Part shown: positions 20,588 to 30,576 of the stretch, piece after piece | Layout of the letters: every line of letters begins with the position of its first letter | Numbering within the stretch: the first letter of the stretch is position 1 | Source of the DNA: Paragorgia papillata | Taxonomy: Eukaryota; Cnidaria; Anthozoa; Scleralcyonacea; Coralliidae | Assembly (NCBI GenBank): GCA_035771165.1 | Contig: JAWNZC010000106.1 | Location: 930,001-994,000 of the forward strand | Length of the DNA: 64,000 bases | Direction: 5' to 3' | Translations under genes and position numbers: made by a program | The notes under the pieces: generated by a model | Databases searched by the model: none | What the model was told of the DNA's origin: nothing | Seen by the model: only the letters and a program-made list of their open reading frames with translations

Positions 20588-21937
20588 GTCAAGCTTTTAG
20601 TGCCCTACATAAAGATTCGTGTGAGTGTGCAAAATCAGAATTAGATTTATTTGTAATGCCTGCTACACAAGTAGAAATGAATAAAGGATTTTGGGAAGAT
20701 ATAGATCCAGTGTCGAGTATTGGAGCTTCAGACACCATAGAGTTTCTGTGTGCTGCAAATTCTGATGTGTATACCGATTTAGCAAATAGTTATCTACACG
20801 TGAAAGCAAAAATAACCAACCATGATGGAACTAATCTCGATGAAAATGTTCAAGTCGGACCAGTAAATCTGTGGATGCATGCTTTATTTTCTCAAGTAGA
20901 AGTTTACCTAAACAACAAACTTGTCACACCATCGAGCACTGCTTATCCCTACCGATCATATATGGAGACCGTACTGAACTTTAGCAAAGACGCGAAATCA
21001 TCTCATCTGACCTCAGCGCTGTTCTATAAAGATCAAGCTGGTCGAATGGATGTCGTAAACCCCGTGGCAGTAGATGCCGATGCAAACAAGGGTTTGAAAC
21101 TGCGGTATGTTCATGCAAGTCAAAGTAAGTCTGTGGCTATGGAAGGCAGAATCCATTCCGATCTGTTTGCACAAGCCCGTTATATCCTTGGTGCTGTACC
21201 GATCAAGCTCAAGCTAGTGCGTTCGAGAAACCCATTTTCCCTAGTGTCGTCAGCAGAGCATCCTGACTTTAAAGTGGTTTTGGAAGAATGTGTATTTCGC
21301 GTTCGACGTGTCAACGTCTCTTCGACCGTTATGTTGGCTCATACCCATGCCCTTCAACGTGTCACGGCCAAGTACCCTATCAATCGTGTAAGTTGTAAGT
21401 TGTAAAGTGGTTTCTGTACCGAGAGGAAATATGTCGGGCAATCAACCAAATATATTTCAAGGCCCTATACCTGATCGAGTGGTCATTGGAATGGTCGATG
21501 CAGATGCTTATAATGGTACCTATACCAAAAATCCTTTCAATTTCAAAAACTACGACATTACTTCTCTTGGTCTAACGGTAAATGGGGAGCATTTGCCTGG
21601 AAAACCCCTGCAACTGAAATTTGCTGCTGCGAGAGGAAGTAACTACGTGTCCGCTTTCCAAACCTTGTATGCTGGTACTAACAAATTATTTCAAAATGAT
21701 GGCAATGGTATTACACGAGACGAGTATGCCAATGGGTACACTCTATTCGTGTTTGATCTGACAGCTGATCTGTGTCTGAGCGATCATATTCAACCGATTA
21801 AAAATGGAAACGTATCGATAGAATGCCAATTTGGAACGGCTCTGACAACAGCTATAAATATCGTGGTGCTTGGAGAATTTCAAAGTCTTATCGAAATTGA
21901 CGCCAACGCAACGTTCTATGCGACTTTAGCAGTTAAG
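20584..21937 (+). pseudogene. Major capsid protein (double jelly-roll type), frame broken
   Basis: From ATG 20584 the protein opens with CAKSELDLFVMPATQVEM and has VGPVNLWMHALFSQVEVYLN, both hallmarks of the Polinton capsid protein family (annotated in many genomes after worm gene F54H12.2). The frame is lost at 21388-21401, where GTAAGTT is present twice in tandem (seven extra bases), and the C-terminal half continues in another frame from 21407 (PDRVVIGMVDADAYNGTY). The capsid sequence has no stop of its own before the protease. Capsid trimers form the icosahedral shell. The second jelly roll is intact on reading. Confidence 0.85.
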
Positions 21938-22399
21938 ATGAACACTCTACAAATCCTGAACGTCCTGAAAAGTGATCCATTTACCAAGACCGTATTTAAA
22001 GAAGTGTTACCATCGGATCGTCTACCAAGTCAGATATCGAAAAGACCTAGAGGTTTTATTCTGAATGTGGATCCTAGTAATGGATCTGGTACGCATTGGG
22101 CAGCAATTTATCTTACCACAGATGGAAAAGGGGAGTTCATGGATTCGTACGGACAAGAACCGAGCTTTTATAGCAAAACCTTTGAAACGTTTTTACGAGA
22201 TCATAGCAGTACTTTTACTTGGAATGAACAGACTTTACAGTCATTGGGGTCTCGCGTGTGTGGACAATATTGTTTATTTTATGCTTTACATCGATGTAGA
22301 AATATACCCATGTCAACAATTGTTGGCATGTTTACTGATAATAAAGAATGGAATGACATGTTAGTTCGTGCCTTTATGCGTAAGTATTATTGTGTGTAA
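21938..22399 (+). CDS. Adenain-like cysteine protease
   Basis: A 153-residue C5-type maturation protease. The catalytic set is visible: His in GTHWAAIYL, Asp in EFMDSYGQE and Cys in RVCGQYCLFYALHR. It would cut capsid and core precursors during particle maturation. I take ATG 21938 as the start by family size, but the frame is open upstream into the capsid C-terminus, so the two are fused here. AATAAA overlaps the stop at 22398, and a converging signal follows on the other strand. Confidence 0.85.
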   Translation: MNTLQILNVLKSDPFTKTVFKEVLPSDRLPSQISKRPRGFILNVDPSNGSGTHWAAIYLTTDGKGEFMDSYGQEPSFYSKTFETFLRDHSSTFTWNEQTLQSLGSRVCGQYCLFYALHRCRNIPMSTIVGMFTDNKEWNDMLVRAFMRKYYCV

Positions 22400-22438
22400 T
22401 AAATACAAGACAAATAATGTTGTAAACAATTCTTTATT
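22398..22438. terminator. Converging polyadenylation signals
   Basis: AATAAA at 22398-22403 on the plus strand serves the protease gene. TTTATT at 22433-22438 is a minus-strand signal for the gene starting at 23231. The two transcription units meet here. Confidence 0.55.
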
Positions 22439-22467
22439 GTAATATCAAAGCTTTACAAGGAATAAAT

Positions 22468-23231
22468 TTATTTAACCCATTTATATGGATGTATGTTTTT
22501 GTCTCTTCGTTTCTGTTTTGTTCTTTTCAATGTTGCTGGCGCTACCTGTGACGTCAGGGGGGTGTTGTCTGAAATATCTTTAGTTTTATATTCTCGTACC
22601 ATACTTAAACGATTTTCATTTCTGATAATGCCTTCGGGAACATTCATGTTTCGGGAACATTCATGTTTCCTACTGCTTTTGCGAAAAGCTGCCATCCAGC
22701 AGGGTTGAAATTCTTTCGTTGGCGTAGAGAATCGTTGACCAAGTCGATAACATTTGTACCTGGAATAGTTCGTCCTTTAAACACCATCTGTCCTTGGTCA
22801 GTCCACCCAATGAGGTCTTTATTTGCTTTAAGTTTCTTAACCAACTGTCGAGCTCTTGATTTCATTGTTACAGGTACACTTTCTAAAATGTCAGTTTCTA
22901 TCTCTCCAGGCAACTCAGAGGGTGCTGTTTCAGCAGTCTCTTCTGTATTCACTGATTCTTCAGGTTTGTCCTCGTCAGCTATGGGTGTTGTAGGCGATAT
23001 GACGCTTACACGTACTGGGCTACTCATTCTTTTATCGTAATAACCCAAATAACGTTGCAGCGACTGATCGTACATTTTCACTTTCTCGTCTTGTGTTATA
23101 TCTTGACGTTTAAGAAGATTTTGCATTTCTGAATCTAGTTCATTCACCTGCGCTGTTAAAGGAGTGACCAAGGGTTTCTTTCGATCTGTCATATGCTCTG
23201 GAACTAGCACCAATCTCCTGACGTGTTCCAT
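22468..23231 (-). pseudogene. Conserved Polinton-like accessory protein, frameshifted
   Basis: From ATG 23231 the N-terminal region has LTAQVNELDSEMQNLLKRQD (coiled-coil-like). A Pro/Thr/Glu-rich middle follows, then a compact C-terminal domain with LIGWTDQGQMVFKGRTIPGT and NFNPAGWQLFAKAV. That domain recurs in the second element at 47576 (LTWNSRGEIVYNGRTI). A 17-base tandem duplication near 22632-22665 shifts the frame, and the basic tail (IHPYKWVK) lies in the other frame down to 22468. Function unknown. Position beside the packaging ATPase suggests a virion or packaging role. Confidence 0.65.
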
Positions 23232-23258
23232 TATTTGGTTAAAAAACTTGCCAGTTGT

Positions 23259-23564
23259 TCAAGTACAGGAACTAAGTAAGAGAAACGGTAGAAAACCTTC
23301 ACCTTCTTGTAGAATAACTTTCTTTCTTTTTATTACTGGATTACGTTTATCAGCAACAAACTTGATATGATCGTTATAAGGGGCTAGTTTCCTTGCTGTT
23401 TTCGGAGTAATCTTAATTGTTTCACACCACACGTTCAAAAGACACTGTCTAATGGCTTCTAATATATCGTCGTCGGCAGCTTTTATAATTGCGTTTCGCA
23501 GTTGAGAATTACACTTTGCCAATACTTTTAAAACGTCGCAGTTCCTTCTTATACAAGCAGACAT
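23259..23564 (-). CDS. Small conserved protein next to packaging ATPase
   Basis: I chose ATG 23564 (MSACIRRNCDVLKVLAKCN) because the open frame above it overlaps the ATPase C-terminus. About 100 residues: helical, with a conserved C-terminal signature of basic residues followed by LQEGEGFLPFLLL. The same family is at 47214-47531 (KKKTLVQNGKGFLSLLLGPV). These small proteins recur in Polinton-like elements; I know of no function. The extreme C-terminus (LSSCT) departs from the usual Pro-Val-Leu ending and may be slightly altered. Confidence 0.6.
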   Translation of the reverse strand: MSACIRRNCDVLKVLAKCNSQLRNAIIKAADDDILEAIRQCLLNVWCETIKITPKTARKLAPYNDHIKFVADKRNPVIKRKKVILQEGEGFLPFLLLSSCT

Positions 23565-23599
23565 TGTCAAATGATCGTATTGTCCTTGAACAGCCCCTT

Positions 23600-24418
23600 T
23601 TATACTCTGGGATGGTACACGTAGTGGGTGTCCGTCGGAAAGATCCCGGATCTTACTCGGATTTCGTCGGGACATGTCGGAGTGAGATCGACAAATAAGT
23701 AGGAATACGGCTCTTTAGTCGCCATCTGATAGGCTTGCTGGAAAAATTTAGTGTTGCTAGGATACAACTGTTTGGCCAGATGAGTCACTTGACTCGCGTC
23801 ACGAACATTTTTGGTTAACACGAGATAACTAGCGTTAAGGGAAATGGTACGATGATCCTTGCTTTGAGGAAACAAGTTTTGCACGATATAAATTACACTG
23901 AGATTCCCATGGTGGGATTTCTTAGTAAATAATTTCGCGATAATACTATCTTTCATCATGTCATCAATAATAAACAAATTTTTTATTTGGGGGCTAATGC
24001 TATCCAACATCGATTGGGGCAAACCTTGGACAAACTGAATCCCTGGAATTAAGGTTTCTATTTCGCCGAACGTATCTTGATACTCTGTATAAAAATACAC
24101 GATGTTTTCCGGAGGTGGGTCGATCATGATCTTAGCATAAGCCAATAACTGTTTCACAAACGTGGTCTTGCCTGTCTTAGTACCTCCAGAGACCAAGAGT
24201 CCAAACGGATGTGTCAGTTGTATCGAGTACGTTTTTTGACTCTCAGGGGTGAATGTAGTTGTCATAGCAGTAAATGGGGCAGATGTTGTTACCCTATCAC
24301 TGATAGACCTTTTATGATGAAAAGCTCTCATATGGCGTAGACGATTACTTGATGTAGCGAATGATTTTTCGCAGACTTCACAAACGTAAGACATGTTCAT
24401 CCAGTGACTGTCAATCAT
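23600..24418 (-). CDS. Packaging ATPase with N-terminal C2H2 zinc finger
   Basis: An A32/FtsK-HerA type genome-packaging ATPase. Walker A is SGGTKTGKTTFV, Walker B is LFIIDDMMKDS, and IVQNLF fits a sensor strand. The N-terminus is a classic C2H2 finger (CEVCEKSFATSSNRLRHMRA, then FH). ATG 24418 opens the frame, but ATG 24394 directly before the finger is as likely. No stop or shift. It would drive DNA into capsids. It is transcribed away from the tandem repeat at 24455, so that repeat occupies its promoter region. Its 3' end overlaps the upstream-open frame of the next small gene. Confidence 0.88.
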   Translation of the reverse strand: MIDSHWMNMSYVCEVCEKSFATSSNRLRHMRAFHHKRSISDRVTTSAPFTAMTTTFTPESQKTYSIQLTHPFGLLVSGGTKTGKTTFVKQLLAYAKIMIDPPPENIVYFYTEYQDTFGEIETLIPGIQFVQGLPQSMLDSISPQIKNLFIIDDMMKDSIIAKLFTKKSHHGNLSVIYIVQNLFPQSKDHRTISLNASYLVLTKNVRDASQVTHLAKQLYPSNTKFFQQAYQMATKEPYSYLFVDLTPTCPDEIRVRSGIFPTDTHYVYHPRV

Positions 24419-24454
24419 AAACTGATGTCACTCTTTCACGCAACTGCTTTTTAT

Positions 24455-25126
24455 AAGATTGAATCATTGAATCCTAAGATTGAATCATTGAATCCTAAGA
24501 TTGAATCATTGAATCCTAAGATTGAATCATTGAATCCTAAGATTGAATCATTGAATCCTAAGATTGAATCATTGAATCCTAAGATTGAATCATTGAATCC
24601 TAAGATTGAATCATTGAATCCTAAGATTGAATCATTGAATCCTAAGATTGAATCATTGAATCCTAAGATTGAATCATTGAATCCTAAGATTGAATCATTG
24701 AATCCTAAGATTGAATCATTGAATCCTAAGATTGAATCATTGAATCCTAAGATTGAATCATTGAATCCTAAGATTGAATCATTGAATCCTAAGATTGAAT
24801 CATTGAATCCCAAGATTGAATCATTGAATCCTAAGATTGAATCATTGAATCCTAAGATTGAATCATTGAATCCCAAGATTGAATTATTGAATCTTAAGCT
24901 TGAGTCATTGAATTATAAGTTGAGTCATTGATCCTAAGATTGAATTATTGAATCTTAAGATCGACTCATTGAATCGTAAGATTGAATAATTGAATCCTAA
25001 TCATTGAATCCTAAGATTGAATCCTAAGATTGAATCATTGAATCCTAAGATTAAATCATTGAATCCTAAGATTGAATCATTGAATCCTAAGATTGAATCA
25101 TTGAATCCTAAGATTGAATCATTGAA
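24455..25126. repeat. 21-base minisatellite between ATPase and right terminus
   Basis: The unit ATTGAATC + ATTGAATCCTAAG is repeated about 20 times almost perfectly (24460-24880), then in degenerate form up to the inverted-repeat boundary. Since 21 is a multiple of three it reads open on both strands (IESLNPK or GFNDSIL repeats). That is a by-product of the repeat, and I do not call it a gene. Confidence 0.95.
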
Positions 25127-25197
25127 TTAAATAAAACTGTGTTGCCATGTCGGAGAACAATACACAAATGAACACAAATTGTAAGGTACACACATTT

Positions 25198-26283
25198 TTA
25201 TTTCGTTAAATCTTTTACATTATCGAGTGGTACCCAGGAATTAAAAGCTTCTGGATAACCTAACCATTTTACAAGATACTCTTTACGTTTACCATGCATG
25301 CGTGACTTAATTACTCTTTCTATTCTATAAAAGTCACTATCTGTCTTTGTAACTCTTTGCAATTCCTGTTCGTAAAATGTTCCTTGTAACTCTTCTCTGT
25401 GATAATCGGCAATCTTGTACACTGGCGGTCGTCTGGGTACTCGCTTCGTGATGATGAACACCTCTTCGGTCCAGTTAGGTAAGTAGCCTTTCTTGAATGT
25501 ACGTCTTGCTTTGCTAATCCGAACTTGGTCACCAATGCTGAATTTATATTTGATGGGTTTGCTGGACTCATCACCATACAGTTTTTGCCATACAATACTC
25601 TCGTTTTCTCGATTAACATCAACTGGTCTCATCCCAATACTACGGTGTCTCGAATGGTTGTAGGAATATACTAATTTTTGTAGTACATCGGTATATTTCA
25701 ACGTATTCTTTGCTGTAAAATATTTCCACATTTTCCCCTTTAACGTTCGGTTAAATCGTTCAACGATGGATGCCTTGGTATCGTTGTGTGTTGTAAAAAA
25801 TCGAATATGTTTGTCCTTCAATAACTTTTGAAAGCGTTTGTTGGTAAATTCAGTTCCTTTATCGGTATGAAATGTTTCAGGCTTCCTTCCTTCTTTAGTA
25901 TCTTTTCAAAGGCTTTAACCAGACTCTCTGCAGTCTTTGTTTTTAATGGTTCCACCCACGCAAATTTGGACAGTACATCAATAACAGTTCAAACGTATTT
26001 ATAACCATTATTTGTTTTACTAAGCGAATCCATAATTACTAGATCAGCCTCCCACTCCTCGTCCATCGCTCCAACAATAACACGATTTCGCTTAAAATTA
26101 TGTCGTACGGGTTTATGCAAAGTATAGGTATCTTGCTGTCTAAGCCATGTTTTTATCTTGTTTCGGGATATCTGGAATTTACCGTCACTTCTTACGACAC
26201 GGTATAAGGCATCTACGCCGCCAAAACTTGCCGGACTTTTTGGCTTGTAATACAGATCGTGAAGGTACTGTTCCGCCTTCCAT
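25198..26283 (-). pseudogene. Second integrase copy, broken
   Basis: Mirror of 18220-19308. A one-base loss near 25896 (GGAAGGAAGG run) shifts the frame in the core. A TTA-to-TGA change near 25989 adds a stop just before the first catalytic region's end. The chromodomain and C-terminal half remain open (25821-25198). The same start problem as in the left copy is present. Confidence 0.88.
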
Positions 26284-26544
26284 CGTCATAATATATGAAT
26301 TATAACTACTGACTAAAGTGATCCACTTTTATATGTAAACTTTCTTTTGTGAAAAGGCAAAACAAGAATGGGCGAGCCTAGTCATTAAGTATCCTAATGA
26401 CTTTTTAACGACATTTTATATAAAAGCACTATGCAAATCAAACAACTTGATACGCCTGGTCAGCAAGTTCGGGTCTGGGCGGCCCCGGGCAATTAAATTA
26501 ACACTTTCACAGTTTTAATAATATTTTATTTCAGCTTTTTATTA

Positions 26545-27227
26545 TTATACCCGATAACAAAACCAAGGTTCCCTAAGAAGTTCAGTCTTTCTCTTCTTCG
26601 GTTTAAAGACATCAGACACATCAGATTCATCAGAGTCAGAAACAAAGCTATATAGTTCAGATTCTTTTAGATCAAATTCACTTATTACAACACGCGCTGT
26701 TTTAATGTCTGGCGGGTTATGAATGTTTCTTTCGTTTATGTTCTGCTGAATATCCCCAATACTCGCTTGACAGGCACAAACTCTTCTTCAGTAAATGAAA
26801 TGCGTTTAGCCGCCAGAATCCTCTTTAAACCACCAAACGTCCGATCCCATTCGTAATTGTCAACGCCGATATTGTAGTGAGTCACATCACTAACATTACT
26901 TGCAGAAAGATACGGTCTAACCAAGGATCCTTCCTCCTCCAACAACGAAAACTTTATTTCTTCACTTAACGAGTCCTCTCCATAAACAATTTCAACAAGA
27001 ATTGGTAAAATATTTATCATTTTCTGAAACACTGACTCATTTAATGTGATTTCGCTCCCTTGCACCAAGAGTTTAACCCCGTTCCTATTCCGAAACTCTC
27101 TGAAACATACATACATCTGCTGAAAAAACTGGTCGGAATATACGTAAACTTGGTTTTGACCATTCTGCTTTAAGAACACAGGTTTCTCGTGGGCAAATTT
27201 TATTTCAGTCACAAAGACGTCGTCCAT
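26545..27227 (-). pseudogene. Second copy of the unknown acidic protein, frameshifted
   Basis: Mirror of 17277-17960. A five-G run is reduced to four near 26755, so the frame ends early (VKRVLGIFSRT) and the Ser/Asp-rich, basic tail is out of frame. Otherwise nearly identical. Confidence 0.85.
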
Positions 27228-27250
27228 ATCGTAAGGTAAGCTGTGATCTG

Positions 27251-27727
27251 TTACCCGGACAAACTAGCTTTGGGGCAGGACGAATCATGTTCAACTGACG
27301 TAATACTGTGTAACACACATGCGCAATCTTCTTTATGTTTTTTCATAATTAATTTGTAATTGTTCTTGAGGTTCTCCTTTAGACAGATAAAATCACATGG
27401 CATATATCTTCGAAACGCTTTCTTGTGATCTTGATATGTATGTCTCACTAGTTCAAGACCGTTTACAAACAATTTCATGTCTTCTAATTTACGTACAAAC
27501 GCTTTAACAACGTTCTCTACAGATGATCTATCTAAGGCCCATTCGAAGTAAAACCATATTTTATCTTTATCCGGCATCCTGGGGCAACAATGTCGCACAC
27601 TGCCATAGCAATTCTCCACCACCTGTCTATCAATGTTTAACGATATTTCCTCAACATAGCATGTTAAAAGTGTACACTCAATCTTTCTCTCGCGCAAATT
27701 TAAAATCTCAATCAGGTCAGAATCCAT
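27251..27727 (-). CDS. Unknown Cys-rich protein of the inverted terminus (copy 2)
   Basis: Mirror of 16777-17253, still open over all 158 residues with a single visible residue change. It is the only right-arm gene that is not broken. Confidence 0.6.
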   Translation of the reverse strand: MDSDLIEILNLRERKIECTLLTCYVEEISLNIDRQVVENCYGSVRHCCPRMPDKDKIWFYFEWALDRSSVENVVKAFVRKLEDMKLFVNGLELVRHTYQDHKKAFRRYMPCDFICLKENLKNNYKLIMKKHKEDCACVLHSITSVEHDSSCPKASLSG

Positions 27728-27828
27728 TGAAATGACAACCTGTATTTACCATTTCCTAATATTAATGACTTCGTTTAATCGATTTTTAATGACTTTTTTT
27801 CGCCCGAACTTGTGTACCCTTTTTAATT

Positions 27829-28128
27829 CGAGGTGGAAAAGAAGTTGGTAGACACGCTTTAAGGGCGGACGTTAACATTGGAGAGGATGTACTAGCGGGG
27901 AAAAACGTGAAGACTGCCGCCGAGTCCCGTCTGAGAGAAGCGCTCGGTAACGTTACAAAGAAGGCAATCGATCACGCGAAAGGACACTTCAGTGCACAAA
28001 CTGGCAGAGGTCATGGTATAAAACGACGGGCAAAACCTAAGCGGGGCACTTCGAAGAAAACACGCAAAGCGAACACATCTAAACCAAATCGAAAGAAACG
28101 AAAGCATAACCATATATTCGGCGTATAA
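27829..28128 (+). pseudogene. Basic virion protein fragment from a second Polinton-like element
   Basis: The frame from 27829 (RGGKEVGRHALRADVNIGED, then VLAGKNVKTAAESRLREAL) matches the middle and tail of the basic virion protein family represented at 20113-20587. It is clearly diverged and has a longer Lys/Arg tail. The Gly-rich N-terminus is missing at the junction with the inverted repeat. It is followed two bases later by the capsid gene start, as in the main element. Confidence 0.7.
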
Positions 28129-28130
28129 AC

Positions 28131-28481
28131 ATGTTGAAAGCCGTGCACGATGAGTCTGAAGGTTGCAACAAAAGCGAGCTTAATCTATTTACAGTACCGC
28201 CTACACAAGTCACTGTTGAAAAAAGTACATTTGTTGATTATTACCCTGTATCTACACTGGGTGAAGATTCGGCCCCTATTGAGTTTTTCGTTCCAGGTAA
28301 TGGTGAAGATTATCTCGATCCTAGTCGCATGCAACTTTACGTTAAAATCAAAATTAAAACTGCAGCTGGTGGCGACGCTGGCGCTGATGCACTAGTTGGA
28401 CCGCAAAACCTTTTCTTACAAACACTGTTCAGCCAAGTTAACGTTTCGCTCAACGATAAACCTATCACGCCTAATGAGTAA
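28131..28481 (+). pseudogene. Capsid protein N-terminal fragment from a second element
   Basis: From ATG 28131: CNKSELNLFTVPPTQVTVEK and LVGPQNLFLQTLFSQVNVSL are capsid signatures, but the sequence differs from 20584 onward at many positions, so it comes from another lineage. It stops at TAA after 116 residues where the capsid should continue, and unrelated sequence follows. Confidence 0.8.
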
Positions 28482-28582
28482 TAAACTTTTAATCACTTTT
28501 TATATCCTCCTCAGATAATAAAGCTTTCGCAAATAGTAAGGTGACTTAGTATCTCGGACAGCAACCCCATCGGAAAGACGAA

Positions 28583-28912
28583 ATGCCAAAGGAAACTCCG
28601 AAATTGAAGTTTCGGAAAGGCCCATACCCCTTGTCGGCGAAGTTTCCCAAAGCTTTGACCCATGCAATCAGTAGGACCGAAAAAAGCGACGAGGATTGTC
28701 ACATATGTCTCGTCAACATAGTGGCCAAAGAAGAAAACGCCATAGCAACGCCCTGCTGCAATCATTTCGTCCACATTGAATGTTGGAAAAAGTGGAGACG
28801 ACGACAAAGAACGGACCTGTCAACCGTGCGTGTGTGCTGTGCCGTAAACCGTGGGACACGACACCGATGGTTCTTCTGCGCAAAGAAAGAGGAACAACGA
28901 GCAAAAATTGTT
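28583..28912 (+). pseudogene. RING-finger protein, frameshifted
   Basis: ATG 28583 opens a basic protein with the first half of a RING: CHICLVN, then TPCCNHFVHIECWKKW. The closing Cys pair (CVLCRKPW) is readable near 28835 but in a different frame, so a one-base change lies between. RING proteins are usually ubiquitin ligases. Whether it belongs to the second virus-like element or to captured host sequence is open; the short spacing to the capsid fragment suggests the former. Confidence 0.6.
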
Positions 28913-29030
28913 TATTCCGCTTCGCCCACATATAAGAAATATGTGCACACAATCAAACCGGCTCTTTTAAGAGCCACAAATACACTCGAAAAAAATTACA
29001 AACGTCAAACTTTGTTGGCATTTTTTTAAT

Positions 29031-29298
29031 GGCTTGGCGAAGTGTTTCGGTGTCGCGTAATAATCGCTCACTTTCAACACTAGAGTCAAATAAGCAATTA
29101 CCGAAATTCACAAGATCCATCTTTTGATAAATAGTATACAAGCTACTCGGCAAGTTATCTCTGTTTAATTTGGTCGATAATGCTCTCATACAATTCACCA
29201 TGCTCTCTAAGGCATCTATTCATGTAAAAACATAACGTATCTTTTTCTATATCGATATTGTTTTCCCGCAATTCAGCCCAAATTGTTTGTTCGGCCAT
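29031..29298 (-). pseudogene. Second copy of the Bcl-2-like gene, broken and truncated
   Basis: Mirror of the start of 16274-16639. An added A (run of three instead of two near 29168) and a five-base loss within the BH1-like region break it, and the 3' third is replaced by the foreign segment from 29030 inward. Confidence 0.7.
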
Positions 29299-29524
29299 CG
29301 TGTTTAAAATGACGTAATCTTAACAAGCACTCGGCGTTTTATCGGAATCGGAAATGCTTCGTTTTTATATCGGAATCGGAAATGCTTCGGCGTTTTATCG
29401 GAAAAATCCGACTCATTGATTATTCATAACTCATTGATTATTCATAACTCATGAATTATTAAGGGTAACACAACATGCTAATGAGCTATTCCTGCATAAA
29501 ACGGGTCCATTAAGCCCCGCTCTC

Positions 29525-30009
29525 TAGTACTCCCCCATCAGAGAATTAGTAGAGTATCACCACTGGAACTCATTCAACTCTGATCTTCTGGATCTGTTAT
29601 GGACTACTTTTTACTTTACTGTACATGCTGCAATTTGTGCATGATTGTGAAAATAGCTTATTGCACCAATATAATCAACAAGGTGTTTTTTTTTCAAATT
29701 TGCATTACTACATGACTTAAAAATCCAATTGTCAGTCGCAATCACAGAATGATTTCATTAACAAGAAATGTTCTAGAAATATTTGAAACATGCTGTGTTA
29801 AGATCCATTTATAATTGCCTCAAGTGTGTGTTTAATGTCAATGCAGTTTTTTTTAATCAAAACTAAATACTTTTCAAAGTATTCAAAATATAACGTGTAA
29901 CTAAATAACAAGGCCTTCATTTTCAAGAAACAATAAGGCCTCCATCTTCCTTTTCTCTTGCTGATACCCTTATACTTTGATTAACAGGAACATTATCTAA
30001 AATTTTAGT
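29525..30009. other. Harbinger 3' spacer, nothing recognised
   Basis: AT-rich sequence between the Polinton-like element and a MITE, inside the Harbinger transposon. No gene or clear structure. Confidence 0.45.
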
Positions 30010-30573
30010 AAGGGACCGGTCATTATTTATGGAGGGGGTGGGGGTAAAAAATGAGTGGTCTCACAAGTATTTAATTTACAAAAAGGGGGAGGGATCATAT
30101 TTCATTTAAACCCTTAAAGGGGGGGGTTGAAAAAAAATCATTCCATTTTTAAAATCATTGCTTTGCAGTGGGAATTTGATTGAACAGAGTCTAACATTTT
30201 CTGTAGAACAACTTTCATTAACATTTTTTGTGGAACAACTAAATATAAAACAATAATAATTGAGTATTAAAGTTGCCACATATTTTCAGTACTTCTTCAT
30301 TTGTCAGATCAGACAAGGTTTAGATTTATGGTACAGTTAATAACCCCGATCATTATCAGCATCACCTATAGACTAGTTACTGCTGTGTGCTCTTTAATAA
30401 ATAACAGTATATACTGCGCTTTTTTTGGAGGGGGGGTCAAAAAATAAAAGCAATTTTCTGGGGGGTCACTTGAAATTCATAGGCCTTAAAGGGGGGTTCG
30501 AAGGTTATTTTTTCTTTCAAGTAAATTATTTACCCCCCCCCCCCCACCCCTCCATAAATAATGACCGGTTCCT
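30010..30573. repeat. MITE with AGGGACCGGTCATTATTTATGG ends (given in two parts in evidence)
   Basis: Left end AGGGACCGGTCATTATTT then ATGGAGGGGGTGGGGG at 30011-30045; the inverse is at 30530-30573. The interior has further G-rich or C-rich stretches and no frame. It sits just beyond the stop codon of the Harbinger Myb-like gene. The target duplication is not clear. Confidence 0.75.
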
Positions 30574-30576
30574 AAA

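Larger units (their letters stand above)
16048..29524. mobile_element. Polinton/adintovirus-like element, 13.5 kb, no polymerase seen
   Basis: Long inverted ends (AGAGCGGGGCTTAATGG outward on both sides) are flanked by TAGTAT (16042-16047) and TAGTAC (29525-29530), five of six bases alike, which fits the six-base duplication of Polintons. Genes: retrovirus-like integrase with chromodomain, penton-like protein, small basic virion protein, capsid protein, adenain-like protease, packaging ATPase, two small conserved genes, a Bcl-2-like gene and two unknown genes. I found no protein-primed DNA polymerase, helicase or Rep on either strand. It sits in the 3' spacer of the Harbinger transposon. Several genes are broken. 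Confidence 0.88.
25127..29524. repeat. Right terminal inverted repeat with 1.2 kb of foreign sequence
   Basis: Bases 25127-27816 and 29031-29524 are the reverse complement of the left arm. Bases 27817-29030 replace about 130 bases of it and come from another element. Small duplications distinguish the outer end: an ATTGATTATTCATAACTC unit is doubled, and a GGAATCGGAAATGCTTCG unit is doubled. Confidence 0.88.

Noticed and set aside
24404..24931. Open frames of 175 and 141 residues with IESLNPK / GFNDSIL repeats
   Set aside because: A 21-base tandem repeat is open in several frames on both strands automatically; no unique coding sequence is attached.
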